8,049 bases of DNA from an uncultured Rhodocyclaceae bacterium (lineage in GTDB: Bacteria > Pseudomonadota > Gammaproteobacteria > Burkholderiales > Rhodocyclaceae), in the NCBI GenBank assembly GCA_903930805.1, contig CAIYZZ010000334.1:1-8049 (forward strand). The letters run 5' to 3'. Positions 1 to 6,297 of this stretch are shown one piece after another; position 1 is the first letter of the stretch; every line of letters starts with the position of its first letter. The position numbers and the translations under genes were made by a program. A model generated the notes under the pieces. It was not told where the DNA came from, searched no databases, and saw only the letters and a list, made by a program, of their open reading frames with translations.

Positions 1-1457
1 ACCACATCGCTGCCATTCTTGATCAGGCCGATCGAATCCGCCGCCTTGCTGGCCTTCTCCACGCCGGAGTTCACGCGCGCATTGCCGACATCCATCGCCT
101 GCACCGCGCTTTCCGTCACCTCGCGCATTTCCTGAATCATGCCACCGATCTCCTGGGTCGACTGGGCGGTACGCTCGGCGAGTTTGCGCACCTCGTCGGC
201 CACGACGGCAAATCCGCGACCCTGTTCGCCGGCACGCGCCGCCTCGATGGCGGCATTCAGCGCCAGCAGGTTGGTCTGATTGGCAATCTCGTTGATCACC
301 GACACAATCTCCGAGATCTTGCCTGACTGCGCTTCCAGCGCCTGAATCTTCTCTGTTGCCTGCTGCATCGCACCGGCAATGCCGCGCATTTCCTCGGTGG
401 CGGCGTGAATCACATCGGCACCCTCGACCGACATGCGTCCCGCTTCGACGGCGTTGTTGTGCGCGTCACCGGAATTGTCGGCCACTTGGGCGATGCTGGT
501 CGCCATTTCTTCCATGGCGGCCGCCATGCTCGACACCGCTTCGCCCTGCCGGCTGTTGCTGCTGGCAACTTCGGCGGACTGCCGCGCCATGCTTTGCGCC
601 GCAACGGCCAGTTCATCACTGCTGGCATGGAGTTGCACGACCATGGTGCGCACCGCCTCGCGCATGCGCTCGACCCCGCCGAGCAGGCTATCGGGAGTTG
701 CCTGCACCCCATGGCCGCCGGAGGTGAGGTCGCCCTCGGCCACGCGCCGCACCACTTCAGTGGCATCGGCCGGCTCGCCGCCAAGCGTTGCCAGCACACC
801 TTGCGTAATCCAGTAGGAAACCCCCATGACGACCGCCAAACCCACCGCAATCAGAATGGCCACGACAATCAGCGTATGTTCGTAGGAGGCCTGCACTGCT
901 TCCTCCTGCTCCTTGAACTGGCTGACCAACTCAGCGCGCACGGCCTCTTCGAGGTCGAACAGGATCTTGCTGGTCGCCTGATCCTTGCCCATGACCAGCT
1001 TATCGACTGCCTTGCCCGAATTCGGGTCGGCCACGTTGAATTGCTTGATGGCAGCGCCATAAGCTTCGCTGAGCAGCTTGTGTTCGTGCCCGGCTGACTC
1101 GAGTTGCTTGATGATCGCCGGCGGTAGACCGGCCTTTTCCATTCTCGCGCGCGCCTCATCGAGTTCCTTGGTGACCGTTTGGTCGAACCGGGTGTAGTCG
1201 GCGACGTACTGGTCGAATTTGGTCTGGTCATTGCCGCGGATCAGGATGTTCTTGAAGTACTGAATCTGATTCTTGTAGGCCAGGTGCGCCTGGGAGACAT
1301 CGAGCAGCGCGTCGGCATGATGTCGCGTCTCAAGATTCTGCTCGTCGACGTAGCTGTCGATCGCCTTCAAGCCGAAAATGCCGGCCATACCCGTAACCAG
1401 GGTCATCAAGCTGGCCACTGCAGCAAACAGCCGCATCTTTCCTTTCAATGATGTCAT
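1..1457 (-). CDS. Methyl-accepting chemotaxis protein (C-terminus beyond window)
   Basis: Transmembrane chemoreceptor that would signal through CheA/CheW. About 485 residues are visible and the end runs off the left edge. Reading the minus strand: a first membrane segment at about residues 8-32; a helical periplasmic domain (about 33-192) that looks like a four-helix bundle; a second membrane segment at 195-217 ([19 protein letters not shown]); a HAMP-like stretch with LGGEPADA and RVAEGDL; then the coiled-coil signalling domain. The hallmark hairpin tip begins [15 protein letters not shown] at residue 389 and is followed by [22 protein letters not shown]. The start is the ATG at 1455-1457 (MTSLKGKM); an alternative ATG lies seven codons later and has AAAGGA just before it. 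The ligand is not evident. It lies 78 bp downstream of the ClpX-like gene on the same strand and has its own candidate -10 box. Family assignment is certain; the start is less so. Confidence 0.95.
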   Translation of the reverse strand, partial: MTSLKGKMRLFAAVASLMTLVTGMAGIFGLKAIDSYVDEQNLETRHHADALLDVSQAHLAYKNQIQYFKNILIRGNDQTKFDQYVADYTRFDQTVTKELDEARARMEKAGLPPAIIKQLESAGHEHKLLSEAYGAAIKQFNVADPNSGKAVDKLVMGKDQATSKILFDLEEAVRAELVSQFKEQEEAVQASYEHTLIVVAILIAVGLAVVMGVSYWITQGVLATLGGEPADATEVVRRVAEGDLTSGGHGVQATPDSLLGGVERMREAVRTMVVQLHASSDELAVAAQSMARQSAEVASSNSRQGEAVSSMAAAMEEMATSIAQVADNSGDAHNNAVEAGRMSVEGADVIHAATEEMRGIAGAMQQATEKIQALEAQSGKISEIVSVINEIANQTNLLALNAAIEAARAGEQGRGFAVVADEVRKLAERTAQSTQEIGGMIQEMREVTESAVQAMDVGNARVNSGVEKASKAADSIGLIKNGSDV

Positions 1458-1493
1458 GGCGATCTTTCGTCAGTCAAAAATGGGTGTCGGCGA

Positions 1494-1499
1494 ATTATA
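1494..1499 (-). promoter_or_regulatory. Candidate -10 box for the chemoreceptor gene
   Basis: The minus strand reads an exact TATAAT here, inside an AT-rich run (TATATATAAT) in otherwise GC-rich DNA. It would start transcription near 1487, leaving a leader of about 30 nt before the ATG at 1457. No good -35 hexamer lies 16-18 bp upstream, so it is either activator dependent or chance. I see no TAAA/GCCGATAA pair of a flagellar sigma-28 promoter. Confidence 0.4.
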
Positions 1500-1535
1500 T
1501 ATACCCTTCGAAAATGCACATCCGCTTGATGTAAC

Positions 1536-2546
1536 TTACCCACCCGGCGTCGAGTGAAGGTCGGCGCTGCCGATAAATCTGGCGTTCTCGAACAGTGAAG
1601 AGATGACGACCTTCTTAACCTCGGGATGATCAGGCACCAGGTAGAGCGCGGGGGTCAGCAATTCTTCGAAGATGCCGCGCAGGCTGCGTGCGCCAGCCTT
1701 GTATTCCATGGCCAGATCGGCGATCTGCTCGAACACCTCGGGTTCGATCTTGAGTTCGACGCCCTCGTTCTGCAGGATCTGGCGGAACTGATTGAAAATC
1801 GAGTTCTTTGGTTCGGTCATGATGCGCACCAGCATTTCCCGCGACAGGGGCTGCAGGCGGGCGACGATCGGCAGGCGTCCGGCGAACTCGGGGATCAGGC
1901 CGAACTCGAACAGGTCGGTCGGCTTGACGCGCGCATTGAGGCGATCGAGCACCTTCTGGTTGTCGTCATCGGCGGTGGAAATGAAGCCGAAGGTGTGCGT
2001 CTTCGCGAGGATTTCATTCAGCCCGACAAAGGCACCACCACAGATGAAAAGGATGTGGGAAGTGTCGATATAGCGCGCGCTTTTCAGCTTCACCGGCGCA
2101 CCCTCCATGATCTTCAGGAGCGCGTGCTGCACGCTTTCGCCTGCGGCGCTGCGCGCCTGACCACTGATGGCCTTGAGCTTGTCGATCTCGTCGATGAAGA
2201 TGATGCCTTGCTGGGCGCGGCCAATATCGCCATCGGCCTTCTCGATCAGGCGTTGCAGCATCGCATCGATCTCTTCGTTGACGAACTCGCTCTGTGCCAG
2301 CGAGGTGGCGTCAGCCGTGACAAAAGGAACCTGCAATGCCTTCGACAGCGTCTCGCACAACAAGGTCTTGCCGGTGCCGGTCGGGCCGATGAGCAGAACA
2401 TTGCTCTTGACGATCTCCAGCTTCTCGGGCGCGGCGAGCGCTATCTTCTTGTAGTGGGTATAGACAGCGACAGCGAGCTGTCTCTTGGCTTCCTCTTGGC
2501 CGACCACATGCTGGTCGAGAAACTTGACGATCTGGCTGGGGGTCAT
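1536..2546 (-). CDS. ClpX-like AAA+ ATPase lacking the zinc-binding domain
   Basis: 336 residues, closest to the ATPase core of ClpX, the unfoldase that feeds ClpP. Core motifs are intact: GPTGTGKT Walker A (54-61), IIFIDE Walker B (115-120), ILFICGGAF sensor 1 (165-173), arginine finger in EFAGRLP (R224), GARSLR sensor 2 (R290), then the small AAA+ domain. E. coli ClpX is 424 residues; the N-terminal Cys4 zinc domain is absent here. An in-frame stop at 2604-2606 and no other start codon before the ATG rule out a longer form. The GYVG pore loop reads EFVN (87-90), the RKH-loop segment is about ten residues shorter (APVKLKSARY, 150-159), and the IGF loop is FGF (186-188) in a shortened loop. 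The clpP and lon genes that usually neighbour clpX are not here; cutA/dsbD diverge from it. I infer a paralogue, not the housekeeping ClpX. It may use another partner or act without ClpP. Its substrate is unknown. Confidence 0.88.
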   Translation of the reverse strand: MTPSQIVKFLDQHVVGQEEAKRQLAVAVYTHYKKIALAAPEKLEIVKSNVLLIGPTGTGKTLLCETLSKALQVPFVTADATSLAQSEFVNEEIDAMLQRLIEKADGDIGRAQQGIIFIDEIDKLKAISGQARSAAGESVQHALLKIMEGAPVKLKSARYIDTSHILFICGGAFVGLNEILAKTHTFGFISTADDDNQKVLDRLNARVKPTDLFEFGLIPEFAGRLPIVARLQPLSREMLVRIMTEPKNSIFNQFRQILQNEGVELKIEPEVFEQIADLAMEYKAGARSLRGIFEELLTPALYLVPDHPEVKKVVISSLFENARFIGSADLHSTPGG

Positions 2547-2547
2547 G

Positions 2548-2579
2548 TTGGCATCCGCGAAATGGCAGCCGTTAGAATA
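2548..2579. promoter_or_regulatory. Candidate overlapping divergent promoters between the ClpX-like gene and cutA
   Basis: The 38-bp intergenic gap contains TTAGAATA/TATTCTAA. On the plus strand TAGAAT (2573-2578) resembles a -10, with TTGGCA (2548-2553) as a -35 at a long 19-bp spacing. On the minus strand the same site reads TATTCT (2574-2579), with no clear -35. The plus-strand -10 would place the start of transcription at about 2585, the A of the cutA start codon. Pattern only, not proven. Confidence 0.35.
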
Positions 2580-2584
2580 GCAGC

Positions 2585-2905
2585 ATGGAACCCCTCCTTG
2601 TGCTCACCAACCTGCCCGACGCAACGAGTGCCCGCTCGCTCGCCGATGTATTGGTCGAGGCGCGGCTGGCGGCCTGTGTGAATATCCTCGCGCCCTGCCG
2701 TTCGGTCTATCGCTGGCAGGGGCAGGTCGAAGATGCCGAGGAAGTACCCCTGCTGATTAAAACCACGGTGGAACACTACGCCGCGCTGGAAGCGGCAATC
2801 CGCCGGCAGCATCCCTACGAACTTCCCGAGATTGTGGCTGTCCCAATCACCCACGGCCTGCCGGACTATCTGGCTTGGGTCGCTACCGAAACCACTGACC
2901 AATAA
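2585..2905 (+). CDS. cutA: Divalent-cation tolerance protein CutA
   Basis: 106 residues, the usual full length for CutA, a compact ferredoxin-like protein that forms trimers and was linked genetically to copper and other divalent metal tolerance in E. coli; its biochemical role is still unclear. Family signatures: LLVLTNLPD near the start, LVEARLAACVNI (23-34), VYRWQGQVEDAEEV (41-54), LLIKT (56-60), HPYELPEI (76-83) and GLPDYLAWV near the end. Cysteines at 31 and 38 and His76 are candidate metal contacts. The ATG at 2585 matches the family start, yet there is no Shine-Dalgarno sequence before it, and a -10-like box lies only six bases upstream. It ends 8 bp before dsbD, so the two are very likely co-transcribed, as cutA and dipZ (dsbD) are neighbours in E. 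coli. Confidence 0.96.
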   Translation: MEPLLVLTNLPDATSARSLADVLVEARLAACVNILAPCRSVYRWQGQVEDAEEVPLLIKTTVEHYAALEAAIRRQHPYELPEIVAVPITHGLPDYLAWVATETTDQ

Positions 2906-2913
2906 CCATCACG

Positions 2914-4692
2914 ATGCCGACACGACTCCTCACCCTGCTCTGGCTTGCGCTCGCCAGCCTGATGGCCCATGCCGCCGAGCCGCTCGAACCCGAGCAGGCC
3001 TTCCACTTCACCGCTCGCGCGCTCGACGCCAACACCATCGAGGCACGCTGGGATATCACCCCCGATTACTACCTCTACAAGCAGAAGATCGAATTTGCCG
3101 CCACGCCGGCAACAATCAAGCTGGGCGTCCCCATCCTGCCCAAGGGCAAGGAAAAGGATGATGAGTTTTTCGGCAGGATCGAAACCTATCGCGGCCAGAT
3201 CATCGCGCGCATTCCCATCACCGCAGGCAGCGGCAGCTTCGTACTCAAAGCCATCTCGCAAGGCTGCTGGGATGGCGGCGTTTGCTATCCGCCGCTGACA
3301 CATGAGGCAAAGATTACGCTGGCAGCGATGAGCAGCACACCCGCTGCCGTCCAGCCAGCGCCGACTTTTTCAGAACAACCCCCAGCAGCCACGGCAACAA
3401 CCGGCAACGAATCCGGCCAGATCGCCAGCCTGCTGAAGGGTAGCGGCTTCTGGCTCGCAGTGTTCACTTTTTTCGGTTTCGGCCTGCTGCTGTCCCTGAC
3501 GCCCTGCGTGTTCCCGATGATCCCGATTCTCTCCGGCATCATCGTCAACCATGGTCATGCCGTCAGTCACGCACGCGCCTTCATACTCTCGTGCGCCTAC
3601 GTGCTGGGCATGGCGATCACCTATGCGGTCGTCGGCGTCGCCGCCGGATTCTCCGGCACATTGCTCTCCGCCGCACTACAGAATGCCTGGGTACTCGGCA
3701 GCTTCGCGCTGGTGTTCGTCGTGCTCTCGTTCTCGATGTTCGGCTTCTACGAGCTGCAACTGCCTTCCGCGTTGCAAAGCAAGCTTTCTGAGACGGCCAA
3801 CCAGCAAGGCGGCTCGCTTCTCGCCATTACCCTGATGGGTGCCTTGTCTGCCCTCATCGTCGGCCCCTGCGTCGCTGCGCCACTTGCTGGAGCGCTGCTT
3901 TATATCGCCCAGACCAAAGATGCCGTCCTCGGCGGCGCGGCACTCTTCGCCATGGGGCTGGGCATGGGTGCGCCACTGTTGCTGGTTGGCGTGTTCTCGC
4001 GTTCTTTCCTGCCCAAGGCTGGCCCATGGATGGAGGCGGTGAAAAAGTTTTTTGGCGTCATCCTGCTCGCCACCGCGCTGTGGCTCGTCTCGCCCGTGCT
4101 GCCGGGCTGGATAATCATGCTCGGCTGGGCGGCGCTACTCATCGTGCCGGCAATCTATCTCCACGCCCTCGATCCACTGCCACCGCACGCCCACGGCTGG
4201 CAGCGTTTCTGGAAAGGCATCGGCGCCGCCCTCCTGCTCGCCGGTGCCGCCATGCTGCTCGGCCTGCTCGGCGGCAGTCGTGATCCGCTGCAACCACTGG
4301 CTTTCCTGCGCAGTGCCGGCGCCGCCGTCTCGCCAGCGCCGACTTTTGAGCGCGTGAAATCCATCGCGGCGCTCGACGCCCGCATCGCCGCTGCGCAAAA
4401 ACCGGTGCTGCTCGACTTCTATGCCGACTGGTGTGTGAGTTGCAAGGAGATGGAGAAATTCACCTTTGCCGATCCGACAGTCGCGAAGAAGATGCAGGAA
4501 TTCACGCTGCTACAGGCCGATGTCACTGCGAACAACGACGACGACAAGGCGCTACTCCAGCGCTTTGCCCTCTTCGGCCCGCCCGGCATCATCTTCTTCG
4601 ACAAGGCCGGCAAGGAAATCGCCGGCCAGCGTGTAGTGGGCTATCAGCCGGCTTCACAGTTCCTGACAGCGCTGGAGCAGGCACAGAAGTAG
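2914..4692 (+). CDS. dsbD: Thiol:disulfide interchange protein DsbD
   Basis: 592-residue inner-membrane reductase that moves electrons from cytoplasmic thioredoxin to periplasmic partners such as DsbC and the cytochrome c maturation thioredoxin. All three modules and all six redox cysteines are present. Signal peptide 1-20 (cleavage near MAHA-AEP); periplasmic nDsbD with C118 and C124 in GCWDGGVCYPP; a membrane domain from about 178 to 454 with C198 (LTPCVFPMIP) and C319 (VGPCVAAPLAG), eight likely helices; a C-terminal thioredoxin domain with C507 and C510 in YADWCVSCKE. Length is close to the E. coli protein. The start follows cutA by 8 bp without a clear Shine-Dalgarno sequence, suggesting translational coupling; the next Met would lose the signal peptide. 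Both linkers (about 142-153 and 470-480) contain the same AAVxPAPTF segment, encoded by copies of a 23-bp DNA repeat that recurs after the stop codon. Confidence 0.97.
   Translation: MPTRLLTLLWLALASLMAHAAEPLEPEQAFHFTARALDANTIEARWDITPDYYLYKQKIEFAATPATIKLGVPILPKGKEKDDEFFGRIETYRGQIIARIPITAGSGSFVLKAISQGCWDGGVCYPPLTHEAKITLAAMSSTPAAVQPAPTFSEQPPAATATTGNESGQIASLLKGSGFWLAVFTFFGFGLLLSLTPCVFPMIPILSGIIVNHGHAVSHARAFILSCAYVLGMAITYAVVGVAAGFSGTLLSAALQNAWVLGSFALVFVVLSFSMFGFYELQLPSALQSKLSETANQQGGSLLAITLMGALSALIVGPCVAAPLAGALLYIAQTKDAVLGGAALFAMGLGMGAPLLLVGVFSRSFLPKAGPWMEAVKKFFGVILLATALWLVSPVLPGWIIMLGWAALLIVPAIYLHALDPLPPHAHGWQRFWKGIGAALLLAGAAMLLGLLGGSRDPLQPLAFLRSAGAAVSPAPTFERVKSIAALDARIAAAQKPVLLDFYADWCVSCKEMEKFTFADPTVAKKMQEFTLLQADVTANNDDDKALLQRFALFGPPGIIFFDKAGKEIAGQRVVGYQPASQFLTALEQAQK
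3345..3367 (+). repeat. 23-bp repeat, copy 1 (first DsbD linker)
   Basis: Shares the core GCCAGCGCCGACTT with copies at 4323-4345 and 4698-4720. Over 23 bp it differs from copy 3 at two positions. In frame it encodes AAVQPAPTF, in the proline/alanine-rich linker between nDsbD and the membrane domain. Confidence 0.8.
4323..4345 (+). repeat. 23-bp repeat, copy 2 (second DsbD linker)
   Basis: One mismatch from copy 3 over 23 bp. It encodes AAVSPAPTF between the last membrane helix and the C-terminal thioredoxin domain, in the same codon phase as copy 1. Confidence 0.8.
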
Positions 4693-4697
4693 AGCGA

Positions 4698-4720
4698 CGC
4701 CGTCCCGCCAGCGCCGACTT
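4698..4720 (+). repeat. 23-bp repeat, copy 3 (after the dsbD stop)
   Basis: Begins five bases after the dsbD stop codon, in the same reading phase: past the TAG the frame reads SDAVPPAPTC and then stops again. Being noncoding, this copy shows that the repeat is not simply a protein-level linker motif. Confidence 0.75.
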
Positions 4721-4741
4721 GTTAGACCGACGGCTTTCGAC

Positions 4742-4767
4742 CTTGGATTCAACCGATGGATGCAACA
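4742..4767 (+). repeat. IS30 left terminal inverted repeat
   Basis: 26 bp, identical to the reverse complement of 5945-5970. It contains the candidate -35 of the transposase promoter and one arm of a structure that can pair near the transposase start. Confidence 0.95.
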
Positions 4768-4776
4768 CACTAGAAA
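4748..4776 (+). promoter_or_regulatory. Candidate IS30 transposase promoter
   Basis: TTCAAC (4748-4753), a 17-bp spacer and TAGAAA (4771-4776). The -35 lies inside the left inverted repeat, a common arrangement in IS elements. Transcription would begin near 4783, leaving a leader of about 20 nt with the AAGGAG ribosome site. Match to consensus is moderate (3/6 and 4/6). Confidence 0.45.
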
Positions 4777-4800
4777 CTGCGTAAGCAGAAGGAGTGTTGC
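4762..4800 (+). promoter_or_regulatory. Stem that could mask the IS30 transposase start in read-through RNA
   Basis: GCAACAC (4762-4768, in the left inverted repeat) is the exact reverse complement of GTGTTGC (4794-4800), which fills the gap between the Shine-Dalgarno sequence and the ATG at 4803. Between them is a small CTGC-GTAA-GCAG hairpin (4777-4788) with a GNRA-type loop. The left arm lies upstream of the predicted own start of transcription, so only RNA entering from dsbD would contain both arms. Confidence 0.5.
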
Positions 4801-4802
4801 GA

Positions 4803-5963
4803 ATGAAACAAAGACGCCGTATCTATTACACGGAAACTCAGAAAGCGCTGATGTGGGATCGCTGGCAGAAAGGCGATTCTCTGCAGCAGATCGCCCAGTT
4901 GTTTGATCGCAACCACTCTTCAGTTCAAGGAATTCTGGCTCAAAGCGGCGGCATACGCCCTGCGCAACGATGTCGCTCGAGATTGGCGCTGACATTAGCT
5001 GAGCGAGAAGAAATCTCACTTGGTCTGGCGCTGGGTGATTCGATTCGTTCGATCGCGACGCTACTTGGGCGCGCGCCATCCACCATCAGTCGCGAGATTA
5101 GTCGCAACGGTGGTTCGGATTTGTATCGGGCGAGTTGGGCAGACCAGGCTGCCTGGGATCGTGCATGTCGCCCCAAGACCTGTAAGCTTGTCGAGCACCG
5201 ACGGCTGGCACGCATCGTAGCCGGCAAGCTCCGAGGGCTGTGGTCGCCGGAGCAGATTGCTGGATGGCTGAAGTACGCTTACCCAGCCGACGAGGACTAT
5301 CACGTGTCACATGAGACGATCTATCGCAGCCTCTACATTCAGGCCCGTGGTGCCTTGAAGAAAGAACTGTTGCAGCACTTGAGGCGCACACGTGCAATGC
5401 GCCGCTCACGTCATCACACGCAGAAGACGGACACTCACGGCAGAATCACCAACACGGTATCGATCAGCGAGCGACCAGCCACGGTTGAAGATCGAGCAGT
5501 GCCTGGTCACTGGGAAGGCGACCTGCTGTTTGGCGATCGCAACAGCCAAATCGCGACCCTTGTCGAACGTCATTCACGCTACGTGATGTTGGTGAAGGTT
5601 GCTCGCCAAGATACAGAAACAGTCATCAACGCGCTGATCAAAAACGCTCGCAGGTTGCCGCAGGAACTCTACAAATCTCTGACTTGGGATCGGGGCAAAG
5701 AGATGGCCGACCACACGAGATTTACATTGGCGACCGATATAAAGGTTTACTTCTGCGATCCACATAGTCCATGGCAGCGCGGGACGAACGAGAATACGAA
5801 TGGGCTATTGCGGCAGTATTTCCCAAAGGGAAAGGACATCTCGGCCTACTCGCAGTCCCAGCTAAATACCGTTGCCAGGAAATTGAATGAGCGTCCAAGG
5901 AAAACACTAAACTACGAAACGCCCGCCGAACGATTTCACCAATCTGTTGCATCCATCGGTTGA
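4803..5963 (+). CDS. IS30-family transposase
   Basis: 386 residues from the ATG at 4803. I prefer this to the in-frame GTG at 4794 because AGGAG at 4790-4794 sits eight bases before the ATG and would overlap the GTG. Catalyses cut and joining of the IS30-like element with a DDE RNase H fold. Two helix-turn-helix regions lie in the N-terminal third, one at about residues 19-46 and one around IRSIATLLGRAPSTISREI (about 81-99). Catalytic residues by position: D240 in GHWEGDLLFG, D296 in LTWDRGKE and E330 in RGTNENTNGLLRQYFPKG; the D-to-E gap of 33 residues is typical of the family. The last codons and the TGA stop lie within the right inverted repeat. No frameshift or internal stop. It could be transcribed both from its own weak promoter and by read-through from dsbD. 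Confidence 0.96.
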   Translation: MKQRRRIYYTETQKALMWDRWQKGDSLQQIAQLFDRNHSSVQGILAQSGGIRPAQRCRSRLALTLAEREEISLGLALGDSIRSIATLLGRAPSTISREISRNGGSDLYRASWADQAAWDRACRPKTCKLVEHRRLARIVAGKLRGLWSPEQIAGWLKYAYPADEDYHVSHETIYRSLYIQARGALKKELLQHLRRTRAMRRSRHHTQKTDTHGRITNTVSISERPATVEDRAVPGHWEGDLLFGDRNSQIATLVERHSRYVMLVKVARQDTETVINALIKNARRLPQELYKSLTWDRGKEMADHTRFTLATDIKVYFCDPHSPWQRGTNENTNGLLRQYFPKGKDISAYSQSQLNTVARKLNERPRKTLNYETPAERFHQSVASIG

Positions 5964-5970
5964 ATCCAAG
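5945..5970 (-). repeat. IS30 right terminal inverted repeat
   Basis: 26 bp, perfect inverse match to 4742-4767. It overlaps the last six codons and the stop of the transposase. Confidence 0.95.
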
Positions 5971-5972
5971 AC

Positions 5973-5994
5973 CCTGACGAGCCGTTCAGGTTTT
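5973..5994 (+). terminator. Weak candidate terminator, possibly the former dsbD terminator
   Basis: CCTGA (5973-5977), an eight-base loop and TCAGG (5986-5990), followed by TTTT. The stem is short. Without the IS30 insertion it would lie about 50 bp after dsbD, so it may have ended the cutA-dsbD transcript before the element came in. Confidence 0.3.
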
Positions 5995-5998
5995 CAGA

Positions 5999-6094
5999 CT
6001 GCATGCCTGCTATGCAGCAGTTGGAGTCGTTCATGATACCGTAAGGATACGATTGGAGTGACCGGTGTCAGGGGGCAATCTGCCGCTCCAACTG
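5999..6094. repeat. Two small inverted repeats
   Basis: A perfect six-base-pair hairpin CTGCAT-gcctgct-ATGCAG (5999-6017) is followed at once by CAGTTGGAG (6018-6026), which pairs perfectly with CTCCAACTG (6086-6094). Function is unknown. They may be remains of IS ends or of an intergenic RNA structure. Confidence 0.5.
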
Positions 6095-6221
6095 GTACAA
6101 GCAAGTCTATTACTTTCAGTTACATTGCTGTGGAAGTAGATTCCAATCCAGGTTTGAGTCTGAGCGATCGGTTTTGACGTTGAGTCTCGAAATCAAAAAG
6201 GTTTGGCTTTTGGCGGGGCTG

Positions 6222-6267
6222 TGGGTATGTGGGGAGGTCGCCGTCAGGCGAGCTACCCTCATACCCA
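6222..6267. repeat. Large imperfect hairpin (21-bp arms, 4-base loop)
   Basis: Arms 6222-6242 and 6247-6267 pair at 18 of 21 positions around the loop GTCA; the outer eight pairs (TGGGTATG/CATACCCA) and inner five (TCGCC/GGCGA) are perfect. Three isolated mismatches break it. No T-run follows on either strand, so it is not an ordinary Rho-independent terminator. It lies about 30 bp past the stop of the integrase-type remnant, so it may be a subterminal structure of that element or a dispersed REP-like repeat. Confidence 0.75.
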
Positions 6268-6297
6268 TGGTTCCTTCGCTTTTCGTTTTTGATCTTG

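Larger units (their letters stand above)
4742..5970 (+). mobile_element. Complete IS30-family insertion sequence (1229 bp)
   Basis: Bounded by perfect 26-bp terminal inverted repeats (4742-4767 and 5945-5970, outer end CTTGGATTCAACC) around one intact IS30-type transposase. The dinucleotide AC lies directly outside both ends (4740-4741 and 5971-5972), fitting the 2-3 bp target duplication of this family, although two bases are weak evidence. Its base composition is visibly less GC-rich than dsbD next to it. With the transposase intact and the ends perfect, it appears recent and potentially active. It lies 49 bp after dsbD in the same direction. Confidence 0.95.
5971..6297. other. Noncoding, hairpin-rich stretch between the IS30 element and the transposase remnant
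   Basis: I see no convincing gene here. The only open frame of note on the plus strand is a 39-codon GTG start at 6058-6177 without a usable ribosome site or recognisable content. The stretch holds four inverted repeats: 5973-5990, 5999-6017, the pair 6018-6026/6086-6094, and the large hairpin at 6222-6267. The right part (about 6130-6297) directly follows the C-terminus of the integrase-type remnant and is probably the old end of that element. The outer boundary of that element cannot be fixed from this window. Confidence 0.6.

Noticed and set aside
405..1097. 230-codon open frame on the plus strand opposite the chemoreceptor
   Set aside because: The minus-strand reading is an unmistakable chemoreceptor; the plus frame is its complement and has unusual His/Arg-rich composition.
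1560..1569. Ten-base match (minus strand CAGCGCCGAC) to the dsbD repeat core, in the ClpX-like gene
   Set aside because: Only ten bases match and the surrounding bases do not continue the repeat; plausible by chance in GC-rich coding DNA.
1626..2681. 351-codon open frame on the plus strand opposite the ClpX-like gene
   Set aside because: Antisense shadow of a strongly recognisable AAA+ gene in GC-rich DNA; no family motifs, and it also runs through the cutA start in another frame.
4699..4737. GCCGTC...GACGGC followed by TTT between dsbD and the IS30 element as a dsbD terminator
   Set aside because: The six-pair stem encloses a 24-base loop with little internal pairing and only three Ts follow; too weak to call.
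6058..6177. 39-codon GTG-started frame in the gap between the two IS elements
   Set aside because: No ribosome site at proper spacing (AAGGA is too far upstream), no recognisable content, and it lies among inverted repeats.
5971..6297. CRISPR array or integron attC sites in the hairpin-rich gap
   Set aside because: The repeats are single inverted pairs with no regular spacing, and no attC core boxes (GTTRRRY/RYYYAAC) or adjacent cas or integrase genes are present.
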